From Prevotella sp. (GTDB lineage Bacteria > Bacteroidota > Bacteroidia > Bacteroidales > Bacteroidaceae), in the NCBI GenBank assembly GCA_021204905.1, contig JAJPYN010000019.1:145717-209716 (forward strand): a stretch of DNA of 64,000 bases, read 5' to 3'. Numbering within the stretch: position 1 is the first letter of the stretch; each line of letters begins with the position of its first letter. Made by a program: the position numbers and the translations under genes. Shown here piece after piece: positions 34,723 through 43,636 of the stretch. The notes below the pieces were generated by a model. The model had not been told where the DNA came from, ran no database searches, and worked only from the letters and a program-made list of their open reading frames with translations.

Positions 34723-37071
34723 ATGCGGAAGGCTATAATCATTTTTCTTTGGGCATTGCTTGCGGCGGTTGTCGTGAGCGCCGCCGGTGTGTTCTTCGCC
34801 ATTTGGAACGGGTGGATAGGATATATGCCCGACTTGGAGGATTTGCAGAATCCTATCAGCAAGAGTGCTACACAGATCATCTCGTCAGACGGCAAATTGC
34901 TCGGCACGTGGAGCTATAACAAGGAGAACCGCGTTATTGTAGACTATAATGAAATCTCCGAGAACGTCATCAAAGCGTTAGTTGCCACGGAGGATGCGCG
35001 TTTCTATGACCATTCCGGCATCGACTTCCGCGCCTTGCTGCGTGCCGTTGTGAAGCGCGGAATGTTCGGCAGCGAGAGTGCGGGCGGCGGGTCGACCATC
35101 ACGCAACAGTTGGCAAAACTCGTTTATACGCAGCGTGAAGGCATCGCGCACAACAGTACGGAGCGCCTTATGCAGAAGCCTATCGAGTGGGTGATAGCCG
35201 TCAAGCTCGAACGCTATTATACGAAAGAGGAGATCCTCGCGCTATATCTCAATCAGTTTGATTTCCTCCATAACGCCGTCGGCATTAAGACTGCGGCGAA
35301 CACGTATTTCTCTAAGGAGCCGTCGGAGCTGACAATCAACGAGGCGGCGTTGCTCGTGGGGCTGTGCAAGAACCCGTCGCTGTTCAACCCCGTGCGCTAT
35401 CCCGAGCGTGCCACACAGCGGCGCAATGTTGTTTTGCAGCAGATGCGCAAGGAGAAATACATCACCTCCGCCGCCTACGACAGCCTCGCCGCAGAGCCGA
35501 TAATGCTGCATTTCCGCCGCACGGACCATAAAGACGGCATCGCGCCTTATTTCAGGGAGTTCCTCCGCCAGTGCCTTACGGCGGACAAGCCCGTGCGCGA
35601 GAACTATCCCGAATGGAACTACCGGCAGTTCGTGTCCGACTCTATCGCTTGGGAAAACGACCCGATGTACGGATGGTGCAAGAAGAACAGGAAGCGGGAC
35701 GGCACGCCGTATAATATATATGAGGACGGTTTGAAGGTGTTCACCACTATCGACACGCGCATGCAGCAGTATGCCGAGGAGAGCGTCGAAGCGCATGTCG
35801 GCAAGTATCTGCAGCCCGCTTTTGACGCGGGAAACCGACACAAGCCCAATGCTCCGTTCACCGACCAGCTCACCCCAAGCGAGGTGGAGGCTATCATGAA
35901 TCGTGCCGTGGTGCAGAGCGAACGCTACAACGTGATGCTGTCGGCAGGCTATTCGAAAGAGGAGATCCTCGCATCGTTCCACAAGAGAGTGCCGATGACG
36001 GTCTTCTCGTATAAAGGCGAGATTGACACGGTGATGACCCCGCTCGACTCCATTCGCTATTACAAATCGTTCCTGCGCGCGGGTTTCATGTCGATGGACC
36101 CGACAACCGGATATGTTAAAGCGTACGTCGGCGGGGTGAACTATCATTATTTCATGTATGATATGGTGTCGACGGGGCGCCGTCAAGTGGGCTCCACTAT
36201 CAAGCCGTACCTCTATTCTCTTGCTATGGAAAACGGGTTTACGCCTTGCGACGAGGCACCTAACGTGCAGCAGACATATATCGTTGCGGGTCAGGCGTGG
36301 ACACCGCGCAACTCCTCTAACGCCCGTTATGGCGAGATGGTAACGCTCAAATGGGGCTTGGCGCAGTCTAACAATTGGATATCCGCTTATCTGATGAGCC
36401 GCCTCTCGCCCGAGCAGTTTGTCGCGCTGTTGCGGGCATACGGCATCGACAATCCCGACATCCACCCGTCAATGTCGTTATGTCTCGGTCCGTGCGAGGT
36501 GAGCGTGTCGCAGATGGTGAGCGGATACAGCGCTTTCGTGAACCACGGCATCCGCACGTCTCCCGTATTCGTTACCCGCATAGAAGACAGTGAGGGCAAC
36601 GTCCTTGCGGAGTTTTCCCCGCGTATGAACGAGGTGATTTCCGCCGATGCCGCCGACAAGATGCTCACGTTGCTGCGTGCCGTAGTGGATGAAGGAACGG
36701 CGCACCGAGTGCGGTTCAAGTATAATATTGAGGGGGAAATAGGCGGCAAGACGGGCACGACAAACCGCAACTCCGACGGCTGGTTTATGGGTTTCACGCC
36801 GCAACTGGTGTCGGGCTGTTGGGTAGGCGGCGAGGATCGCGACATCCATTTCGACTCGATGGTCTACGGACAAGGCGCGTCGATGGCGCTGCCGATTTGG
36901 GCGTATTATATGCAGAAAGTGTATGCCGACCCGTCGTTAGGCTATTCCCCCGCCGTGAGGTTTGACCTGCCGGAGGATTACGACCCGTGTGCCGCGACGG
37001 GAGAGGACGACTTTTCTCCCGATGAAGAGGACGACATGTCGGGCATAGACATAGAGTCGGTCTATGAATAA
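34723..37071 (+). CDS. Bifunctional penicillin-binding protein 1A
   Basis: Inner-membrane peptidoglycan synthase with glycosyltransferase and transpeptidase domains. From the ATG at 34723 it has 782 residues with one membrane helix at 3-25. The GT51 domain carries ATEDARFYDHSGID (catalytic Glu90) and GGSTITQQLAK. The transpeptidase has the SxxK motif at Ser491 (GSTIK), SxN in QSNNW and KTGT at 676-679. The C-terminus is acidic. A longer start at 34669 would lie upstream of the promoter and is rejected. mutS2 follows after 44 bases. Confidence 0.96.
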   Translation: MRKAIIIFLWALLAAVVVSAAGVFFAIWNGWIGYMPDLEDLQNPISKSATQIISSDGKLLGTWSYNKENRVIVDYNEISENVIKALVATEDARFYDHSGIDFRALLRAVVKRGMFGSESAGGGSTITQQLAKLVYTQREGIAHNSTERLMQKPIEWVIAVKLERYYTKEEILALYLNQFDFLHNAVGIKTAANTYFSKEPSELTINEAALLVGLCKNPSLFNPVRYPERATQRRNVVLQQMRKEKYITSAAYDSLAAEPIMLHFRRTDHKDGIAPYFREFLRQCLTADKPVRENYPEWNYRQFVSDSIAWENDPMYGWCKKNRKRDGTPYNIYEDGLKVFTTIDTRMQQYAEESVEAHVGKYLQPAFDAGNRHKPNAPFTDQLTPSEVEAIMNRAVVQSERYNVMLSAGYSKEEILASFHKRVPMTVFSYKGEIDTVMTPLDSIRYYKSFLRAGFMSMDPTTGYVKAYVGGVNYHYFMYDMVSTGRRQVGSTIKPYLYSLAMENGFTPCDEAPNVQQTYIVAGQAWTPRNSSNARYGEMVTLKWGLAQSNNWISAYLMSRLSPEQFVALLRAYGIDNPDIHPSMSLCLGPCEVSVSQMVSGYSAFVNHGIRTSPVFVTRIEDSEGNVLAEFSPRMNEVISADAADKMLTLLRAVVDEGTAHRVRFKYNIEGEIGGKTGTTNRNSDGWFMGFTPQLVSGCWVGGEDRDIHFDSMVYGQGASMALPIWAYYMQKVYADPSLGYSPAVRFDLPEDYDPCAATGEDDFSPDEEDDMSGIDIESVYE

Positions 37072-37115
37072 GGATTTATATAGGCGCCGGCTTTCAGACG
37101 CGTATCATCTCTTTT

Positions 37116-39665
37116 ATGATTTATCCTGCTGACTTTGAGGCGAAAATTGGCTTCTCGCGAATACGTGCGATGCTGCGTGAGGCGTGTATGTCGACACTGG
37201 GCGAGGAGAAAGTCGACAGCATGCAGATGATGTACTCTACGGCTGAGATACGCGAAAAGTTGGTGAGAGTGAGCGAGTTGCGCCTATTGCTGGCGGAGCG
37301 TGAGGATTTCCCGCTGACATATTACTTCGACATGCGGCAGAGCGTGAGCCGTCTGCGAATAGAGAACACGCATCTCGACGAGAGGGAACTGTTCGACTTA
37401 CGCCGCTCCCTAGACACCATCCACACAATAAAGACAATCCTCGTGCCGGCGGAGTTCCGCTTGGGCGATGAGGTGAAATATCCTCATTTGCAGATACTTG
37501 CCGAGGAGGTGAGCAGCTTTCCCGAGATAGTAAGACGCATTGACGGCATACTCGACAAATACGGACGGCTGCGCGACACGGCATCTCCCGAACTGCAAAG
37601 GATACGCCGCGAACTGAAACAAGCGGAGGGCAGCGTCTCGCGAACATTATATAATATATTGCGTCAGGCACAGCAAGACGGACTTGTCGACAAGGATGCC
37701 GCACCGACATTGCGCGACGGCAGACTGGTGATACCCGTCTCGCCGGCAATGAAACGCCGCATACCCGGCATAGTCCACGACGAGAGCGCTACGGGAAAGA
37801 CGGCATACGTAGAGCCGACAGAGGTGGTGGAGGCGAACAATAAGCTGCGGGCATTGGAGGCGGAAGAGAAGAAAGAAACGGTCAGAATACTCACCGAATT
37901 TGCCAAAGTGCTGCGCCCCGACGCACGTTATATCGCGGCATCATACGACCTGTTGGCACACATCGATTTCCTCAGAGCCAAGCTGATAGTGGCGGAAAAA
38001 TACGGCGGGATAGAGCCGGAAGTGGCGGACCGACCGCTAATAGACTGGGTGGAGGCGCGTCATCCCCTCTTGCAGGAGACGCTCGAGAAAGCGGGAAGGA
38101 AGATTGTACCGCTCGATATAAGCCTTAGCGAAGAGGGCAGAATACTCGTCATATCGGGACCTAACGCGGGCGGCAAGTCGGTGTGCCTCGAGACGGCGGG
38201 ACTGTTGCAGTATATGCTCCAATGCGGTTTGCCCGTACCGATAAAGGATAACTCCCGTTGCGGCGTATTCTCCGACATAATGCTCGACATAGGCGACGAG
38301 CAGAGCATAGAGAACGACCTGTCCACCTACTCCTCACATCTGCGCAATATGAACCGTATGATGCGCAGCGCGTCGCCGAAGTCGCTGATGCTGATAGACG
38401 AGTTCGGCGCGGGCACGGAGCCGCAGATTGGCGGGGCGATAGCCGAGGCGATACTCACCCGGCTGTGGGAGAAAGGCACGTTCGCCGTCATCACAACCCA
38501 CTATCAGAACCTGAAACATTTCGCCGACAATCACGAGGCAGTGGTCAACGGCGCAATGCTCTACGACCGCAATCGTATGCAGGCGCTGTTCCAACTGCAA
38601 ATCGGGCGGCCCGGCTCGTCGTTTGCAATAGAGATAGCAAGGCAGACGGGTGTGCCCGAAGACGTGATACAGATGGCGGCGGACATAGTGGGACAAGACT
38701 ATATCCAGGCGGATAAATACCTCCAAGACATCGTGCGCGACAAGCGTTATTGGGAAGCCAAGCGGCAGACAATCCACCAAAGGGAGAAGGATATGCAGCG
38801 CGCCATCGACCGCTACGAGACATCCCTCGCCGACATAGAGCGGCAGAGGAAAGACATTCTCCGGCGGGCAAAGGAGCAGGCGGAGGAGATTCTGCAAGAG
38901 AGCAACCGCCGCATAGAGAACACCATCCGCGAGATACGCGAGCAACAGGCGGAGAAAGAAGCCGTAAAGAAGATGCGCGAGGAGCTTGATACCTTCCGGC
39001 AGGAGGTGCAGGATATTGATACGAAATCCGCAGATGATGCCATTCAGAAGAAGATAGAGCAGATTACGGCGCGGCGGGAGCGGCAAAAGAAGCGCAAGGC
39101 GGAGCGGCAAAAGACAGCGGCGGACAGCACCAAACAGCAGCCCGAACAGCCGTCCGCAACCGAGATGCAGATAGTTTCGGGCGACAGCGTGAGGATGAGA
39201 GGGCACGAGAGTGTCGGTACGGTGGAGAAGACCGACGGCAAAACGGCAACGGTCATCTTCGGGGAAATGCGGACGAAAGTGCCAGTCCGGCGGTTGGAGA
39301 AAGCCGATAACGCCGCCGGCAACGTATGCAAGCCCGACACGGCGGGAACCAAGCACACCGACCTGAACACGATAAGCGTCTCACATGCCACACGCGCCAC
39401 GATAGACGAGCACCGCAAGGCATTCCGGCAAGAGATTGACGTGCGCGGCATGCGGGGCGACGAAGCGATGAACGCCGTGATGTATTTCATCGATGACGCC
39501 ATCCTCGCGGGCGTCAGTCAGGTACGTATCCTGCACGGCAAGGGCGACGGCATACTCCGCCAGATTATCCGCGACTACCTCGCCACCGTGCCCGGCATAA
39601 CCTCCTTCCGCGACGAGCATGTCCAGTTCGGCGGCGCAGGCATCACCGTCGTTGATTTTGAATGA
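37116..39665 (+). CDS. mutS2: Endonuclease MutS2
   Basis: ATPase of the MutS2 family, linked to suppression of recombination and to rescue of collided ribosomes. It has 849 residues, slightly above the usual size. The core and clamp reach about 320. The Walker A motif GPNAGGKS is at 348-355 and LMLIDEFGAGTEP is the Walker B region. A long coiled coil rich in E, K, Q and R spans about 520-680. The C-terminal Smr domain has DVRGMRGDEA and ILHGKGDGILR. Isoleucine is often encoded by ATA here, in contrast to neighbours such as trmD. Confidence 0.96.
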   Translation: MIYPADFEAKIGFSRIRAMLREACMSTLGEEKVDSMQMMYSTAEIREKLVRVSELRLLLAEREDFPLTYYFDMRQSVSRLRIENTHLDERELFDLRRSLDTIHTIKTILVPAEFRLGDEVKYPHLQILAEEVSSFPEIVRRIDGILDKYGRLRDTASPELQRIRRELKQAEGSVSRTLYNILRQAQQDGLVDKDAAPTLRDGRLVIPVSPAMKRRIPGIVHDESATGKTAYVEPTEVVEANNKLRALEAEEKKETVRILTEFAKVLRPDARYIAASYDLLAHIDFLRAKLIVAEKYGGIEPEVADRPLIDWVEARHPLLQETLEKAGRKIVPLDISLSEEGRILVISGPNAGGKSVCLETAGLLQYMLQCGLPVPIKDNSRCGVFSDIMLDIGDEQSIENDLSTYSSHLRNMNRMMRSASPKSLMLIDEFGAGTEPQIGGAIAEAILTRLWEKGTFAVITTHYQNLKHFADNHEAVVNGAMLYDRNRMQALFQLQIGRPGSSFAIEIARQTGVPEDVIQMAADIVGQDYIQADKYLQDIVRDKRYWEAKRQTIHQREKDMQRAIDRYETSLADIERQRKDILRRAKEQAEEILQESNRRIENTIREIREQQAEKEAVKKMREELDTFRQEVQDIDTKSADDAIQKKIEQITARRERQKKRKAERQKTAADSTKQQPEQPSATEMQIVSGDSVRMRGHESVGTVEKTDGKTATVIFGEMRTKVPVRRLEKADNAAGNVCKPDTAGTKHTDLNTISVSHATRATIDEHRKAFRQEIDVRGMRGDEAMNAVMYFIDDAILAGVSQVRILHGKGDGILRQIIRDYLATVPGITSFRDEHVQFGGAGITVVDFE

Positions 39666-39730
39666 ACCTTGAAAATTATTTAGTACCCGAAACCAATCCG
39701 CACTGAAACCCTGACCCCGCTGCGTCGGGT

Positions 39731-39790
39731 TATAGTAGCTAATCGCGAAGCGCTGTCGAAGTGCAACGGAGAGAGAACTAAGATAAACTT
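39731..39790 (-). repeat. Disrupted element, copy f
   Basis: On the minus strand AAGTTTATCTTAGTT is present and AGCTACTA appears about 34 bases later, so the left core seems split by a GC-rich insert that contains CGCTTCGCG, similar to the palindrome of copy a. The right word is not convincing. The 153-base spacer between mutS2 and the endonuclease contains little else. Confidence 0.55.
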
Positions 39791-39818
39791 GCTTCCGAAA
39801 TTAATTCGCTCCTGAAAA

Positions 39819-40763
39819 TTATTTCACCAGCCGCAACCACTTCTTGCAATCGAACTTCGCCTCGGCGCGCCGCTCCACGTCTTTCGGGAGCTTTGAGAAG
39901 AAGTTGATGCCCGTGCGCGCCTCAACGCTGTCCACCGTTACGGCATAGCTCGCGACGGGCCGGTTGCTCTCGTCGTTGTTCATTATGAAGCCAATCGCTT
40001 CGGCGCTATTGTCGCCCGTCCACCGCAGGACGACCTTAAAAAACTGCTTCGGCACCATCACCTTGTTTTTGCCGATGGTCTTGTAGGTCTCGCCCTTCTC
40101 GATGATCGGGCCGCAAACGATGTAGATGCTGTCGTACGCCACCGCCCACTTGCGGCACAGCGTCTCGAGCTCTTCCCAGTCGCCGGCGTTGAGCGTGTGG
40201 GTCTGCGGGCACATATTGCTGAAGAGGAAGCACTGGTTCATCGCCTCGCGCGAGTACTTGCAGTCGGCCGAAGGGCATTGGTGGCCGCGGTCGTAGCCGG
40301 AGCCGCGGTAGTCGCTGTCGAGCGCGATGGGCCCTTTCTTTATTGAGAAGTCAGGCTGGAAATCATTGGCACGTTTCTCCGTACCTTGCGTCCGCTCTTT
40401 CGTGAGCACCCACGCCACCCAGTTGGGCACGCGCCGCTGCTTGTTGTACGACAGGGTGAAGCCTTCGTGAATGACAATCTCCTCGTCGCGGTCGGTGAGG
40501 TATGCGGGGATCTCGAGCCCTTTGGCTCGCACCTGCCCTCGCGAAGTTTTTTCCGGCTTTATCTTAATTGCTACTGCAGTCCCTTCGCCGCCCTGCGCCG
40601 CGCCATCCTCAGTTGTAAGTGTTCGGTTCGTTTCAACATTAGTCGAATTCGTTTCAACCTTAGCCTCTTCCTTACGGCTGTTGGCATACGACATGGCGAC
40701 GGCAATGATGATTATCACAATCCAAAGGACTGCCTTGCCGCGCGGCGTGTTCTTCTTTTTCAT
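39819..40763 (-). CDS. Membrane-anchored DNA/RNA non-specific endonuclease
   Basis: A 314-residue nuclease of the beta-beta-alpha-Me NUC1/Serratia type. An uncleaved-looking helix at about 11-25 should anchor it in the inner membrane with the rest outside the cytoplasm. The catalytic motif DRGHQCPSADC has Asp158-Arg-Gly-His161; the Mg-binding Asn is in FLFSNMCPQ. The linker at about 36-72 (low complexity, rich in T, E, N and G) is encoded by a copy of the dispersed element in reverse orientation. It has no terminator of its own that I can see. Confidence 0.93.
   Translation of the reverse strand: MKKKNTPRGKAVLWIVIIIIAVAMSYANSRKEEAKVETNSTNVETNRTLTTEDGAAQGGEGTAVAIKIKPEKTSRGQVRAKGLEIPAYLTDRDEEIVIHEGFTLSYNKQRRVPNWVAWVLTKERTQGTEKRANDFQPDFSIKKGPIALDSDYRGSGYDRGHQCPSADCKYSREAMNQCFLFSNMCPQTHTLNAGDWEELETLCRKWAVAYDSIYIVCGPIIEKGETYKTIGKNKVMVPKQFFKVVLRWTGDNSAEAIGFIMNNDESNRPVASYAVTVDSVEARTGINFFSKLPKDVERRAEAKFDCKKWLRLVK
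40557..40637 (+). repeat. Dispersed ~80-bp element inside a coding region, copy g
   Basis: CTTTATCTTAATTGCTACTG at the left, CTCAGTTGTAAG in the middle and TTCGGTTCGTTTCAAC at the right align with copies b and d. A second right word, ATTCGTTTCAACC, follows (40647-40659). It lies in frame in the endonuclease gene and encodes residues 43-69 on the opposite strand. Confidence 0.78.
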
Positions 40764-40831
40764 AAGCTTCGCATTAACAGTTATTTTGCCGTAAAGTTAA
40801 CGATAATCCTTTTCTTTTCTGCCCTTTTCAT

Positions 40832-40839
40832 TACTTTTG
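40832..40839 (+). promoter_or_regulatory. -7 box of trmD promoter
   Basis: TACTTTTG, 12 bases before the first ATG, so the leader is short and the second ATG at 40858 may be the real start. Confidence 0.6.
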
Positions 40840-40851
40840 TAAATCAAAAAA

Positions 40852-41550
40852 ATGCGTATGCGAATAGACATTATCAGCGTGTTCCCGACGATGTTCGAGG
40901 GCTTCTTGGGCGAGTCGATAGTCGGCAGGGCGCGGCGTAAAGGGCTTGTCGACATACATTTGCATAATCTGCGCGACTACACCACCGACAAGTGGCGGCG
41001 CGTCGACGACTATCCCTACGGCGGCTTCGCGGGGATGGTGATGCAGATTGAGCCGATCGACCGTTGCATCACGAGCCTCAAGGCCGAGCGCGACTACGAC
41101 GATGTGATTTTCACGTCGCCCGACGGCGAGCGGTTTAACCAGCACGTGGCGAACGACCTTTCTTTGGCGGACAACCTCATCCTGCTCTGCGGGCATTACA
41201 AAGGCGTGGACCAGCGCGTGCGCGACCATCTTATCACGCGCGAGATTTCCGTCGGCGACTATGTGCTCACGGGCGGCGAGCTTGCTGCGGCGGTCATCAC
41301 AGACGCTGTGGTAAGGCTGCTGCCGGGGGCTGTGGGCGACGAGCAGAGCGCGCTCTCCGACTGCTTCCAAGACGACCTCCTCGCAGCGCCGATCTACACC
41401 CGTCCGGCGGAATATAAAGGTTGGAAAGTGCCCGAAATTTTGCTCTCCGGCCACGAGGCAAACATCAAGGAATGGGAGCTGAACGAGGCGATGGAGCGCA
41501 CGAGAAAGCTGCGGCCGGACCTGCTTGAAGGCAATCAGGAAACGAAATAA
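40852..41550 (+). CDS. trmD: tRNA (guanine-37-N1)-methyltransferase
   Basis: SPOUT methyltransferase that makes m1G37 in tRNAs and keeps the reading frame. It has 232 residues. [35 protein letters not shown] and [14 protein letters not shown] are the family motifs around the trefoil knot. The start is either 40852 or the in-frame ATG two codons later. The small exported-protein gene follows after 12 bases, so the two are probably transcribed together. Confidence 0.97.
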   Translation: MRMRIDIISVFPTMFEGFLGESIVGRARRKGLVDIHLHNLRDYTTDKWRRVDDYPYGGFAGMVMQIEPIDRCITSLKAERDYDDVIFTSPDGERFNQHVANDLSLADNLILLCGHYKGVDQRVRDHLITREISVGDYVLTGGELAAAVITDAVVRLLPGAVGDEQSALSDCFQDDLLAAPIYTRPAEYKGWKVPEILLSGHEANIKEWELNEAMERTRKLRPDLLEGNQETK

Positions 41551-41562
41551 ATAAATGCAACA

Positions 41563-41994
41563 ATGCTCCGGAGAACACTCATCTTATCCTTGTCTTTGCT
41601 CGTTGCCCTTGCTGCAAACGCGCAAAGCGGCAGGCCGTTCGAGCGAACCGTTTATTGCGACGATTTCAACATCTTCATCGTGATGAATTTCTACGACAAA
41701 AACATCACCATCGCCGGGCAGGAATTCATGGGCGAGATGGACGGTTACATCGGCGACAAAGAGGATTTCCGCGCGTGGTTTATCCTCGACAGCAGTCTTG
41801 TCAGCGACGATGAGGCCACGCTCGACATCATCAACACCGAGGGCAGCGAGGACCTCACAGCCACCCTGACGCACAACGCCGACGGCACGTTCACGCTGCG
41901 GCAGACCAGCGGCGCCGTACTGAAAATCGCGCGCGGGCAGAAGTGGCAGAAGTTGCCGAAAACGCTCGTATTCACAACTAAGGCGAAAGAATAA
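41563..41994 (+). CDS. Small exported protein, function unknown
   Basis: A 143-residue protein with a signal peptide cut after LAANA at 20 before Gln. The remainder is acidic and beta-rich (FNIFIVMNFYDKNITIAGQEF, then FRAWFILDSSLVSDDEATL) and has no transmembrane segment or known motif. It is downstream of trmD by 12 bases. I do not recognise the family; a periplasmic beta-sandwich is my guess. Confidence 0.72.
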   Translation: MLRRTLILSLSLLVALAANAQSGRPFERTVYCDDFNIFIVMNFYDKNITIAGQEFMGEMDGYIGDKEDFRAWFILDSSLVSDDEATLDIINTEGSEDLTATLTHNADGTFTLRQTSGAVLKIARGQKWQKLPKTLVFTTKAKE

Positions 41995-42005
41995 ACCGCC
42001 GGAAG

Positions 42006-42036
42006 TTTGGCCGTTTGGCAGATTGCATTAACTTTG
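42006..42036 (+). promoter_or_regulatory. Promoter of the nfeD-SPFH genes
   Basis: TTTG (42006-42009), 19 bases, then TAACTTTG (42029-42036). It rules out a start at 42007 and supports the ATG at 42112, with a leader of about 70 bases. Confidence 0.8.
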
Positions 42037-42111
42037 CCTTCGGGCGATTTGAAATCAAGACAAACCCTTTTCTTTCGCCTGAACAAACCTTTTAAAACAA
42101 CAGCAAATAAA

Positions 42112-42567
42112 ATGTTTGAATACCTTGCAAACAACCTGTGGGCACTATGGCTTTGCGTCGCCGTGGTGTGCCTCATCATCGAGCTCACCTCGTTCGATTT
42201 CTACGTAACATGCTTCGCCATCGGAGCACTGGGCGGCTTGCTCGGCGCACTCCTCGGCCTGCCGCTGTGGGCGCAGGCATTGCTATGGGCCGTCGTCTCG
42301 GTGCTGAGCATCTGCTTCGTGCGGCCAATGCTGACACGCCATCTGCACAAGCCCTCGCGCGTCAGGGCATCGAACGCCGAAGCGCTGATCGGCCGGCGCG
42401 GCACGGTGATTGAAACCATCCACAGCGGCGGCTTCGGCTACGTGAAAATCGACGGCGACGAATGGCGCTCCGTTTCGGAAAAGGGCGAAGAAATAGCGGC
42501 CGGAGAGACGGTGGAGGTCATCGCGCGAGAGAGCATAATCCTCACTGTCCGCCGCATCGCAAAGTAA
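42112..42567 (+). CDS. NfeD family membrane protein
   Basis: A 151-residue inner-membrane protein. Two or three hydrophobic helices (about 8-30, 35-70) are followed by the C-terminal OB-fold (EALIGRRGTVIETIHSGGFGYVKIDGDEW). Short NfeD proteins partner SPFH/stomatin proteins in membrane microdomains, and the next gene is exactly such a partner, 67 bases away. A longer reading from 42007 would start inside the promoter. Confidence 0.92.
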   Translation: MFEYLANNLWALWLCVAVVCLIIELTSFDFYVTCFAIGALGGLLGALLGLPLWAQALLWAVVSVLSICFVRPMLTRHLHKPSRVRASNAEALIGRRGTVIETIHSGGFGYVKIDGDEWRSVSEKGEEIAAGETVEVIARESIILTVRRIAK

Positions 42568-42634
42568 GGCGATTAGTGCGCGCAAGGACAACGCAAGTAA
42601 TTGAAAATCAAACAATTAAAAGGAGCAAAATATT

Positions 42635-43621
42635 ATGACAGTTTTCACTTGGTTACTCATTGTAATTATCCTCTTGGTCCTCGTCTTCATCAAAAAGGCG
42701 ATAGTCATCATCCCGCAGTCGGAGACCCGCATCATCGAGCGCCTCGGCAAATATTACAGCACGCTCGCGCCCGGCATCAACGTCATCATCCCCTTCATCG
42801 ACAGGGCGAAAAGCGTGGTGATGATCACGCGCGGAAGGTATGTTTATTCCGATTGCATCGACCTGCGCGAACAGGTTTACGACTTCGCCAAACAGAACGT
42901 TATCACGAAGGACAACATCCAAATGCAAATCAACGCCCTGCTCTACTTCCAAATCGTCGACCCGTTCAAATCGGTTTACGAAATCAACAACCTGCCCAAC
43001 GCCATCGAGAAACTCACGCAAACGACGCTGCGTAACATCATCGGCGAGCTCGAGCTCGACCAAACTTTAACTTCGCGCGACACCATCAACGCCAAGCTGC
43101 GCCTCGTGCTCGACGACGCTACAAACAAGTGGGGCATCAAGGTGAACCGCGTTGAGTTACAGGACATTACGCCGCCGGAAAGCGTACTCACCGCGATGGA
43201 AAAACAGATGCAGGCCGAGCGCAACAAACGCGCGACAATCCTCACCTCCGAAGGTCAGAAACAGGCGGTCATCCTGCAATCCGAAGCCGAAAAAACATCG
43301 GCCATCAACGTCGCCGAAGCCTCGAAACAGGCCGCCATCCTCAAAGCCGAAGCCGAGAAACAGTCGGCAATACTCTGCGCCGAAGGCGAGGCGCAAGCAC
43401 GCATACGCAAGGCCGAAGCCGAAGCCGTGGCAATAGAGAAAATCGCGGCGGCAGTGGGCAAGAGCAGTAACCCGGCCAACTATCTCCTCGCGCAGAAATA
43501 CATTCAGATGCTCGAAGAACTCGCCGCCGGCGACAAGACCAAAACCGTCTACCTGCCTTACGAAGCCACCAACCTCATGGGTTCCATCGGCGGCATAAAA
43601 GACCTGTTCAAAAGCGAATAA
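42635..43621 (+). CDS. SPFH/band 7 protein (stomatin-like)
   Basis: A 328-residue membrane-anchored scaffold. An N-terminal helix (4-22) is followed by the SPFH domain (RIIERLGKYYSTLAPGINVIIPFIDR to about 200). Then comes a long Ala/Glu/Lys coiled coil with repeats of the type SEAEKxSAIxxAEA (about 205-270), which drives oligomer rings. The pairing with NfeD is the usual one. The specific cargo or process is unknown. Confidence 0.94.
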   Translation: MTVFTWLLIVIILLVLVFIKKAIVIIPQSETRIIERLGKYYSTLAPGINVIIPFIDRAKSVVMITRGRYVYSDCIDLREQVYDFAKQNVITKDNIQMQINALLYFQIVDPFKSVYEINNLPNAIEKLTQTTLRNIIGELELDQTLTSRDTINAKLRLVLDDATNKWGIKVNRVELQDITPPESVLTAMEKQMQAERNKRATILTSEGQKQAVILQSEAEKTSAINVAEASKQAAILKAEAEKQSAILCAEGEAQARIRKAEAEAVAIEKIAAAVGKSSNPANYLLAQKYIQMLEELAAGDKTKTVYLPYEATNLMGSIGGIKDLFKSE

Positions 43622-43636
43622 CAAACCCTTCGCGGC

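Noticed and set aside
42007..42111. Longer NfeD start
   Set aside because: It falls within the TTTG/TAACTTTG promoter; the membrane protein begins naturally at 42112.
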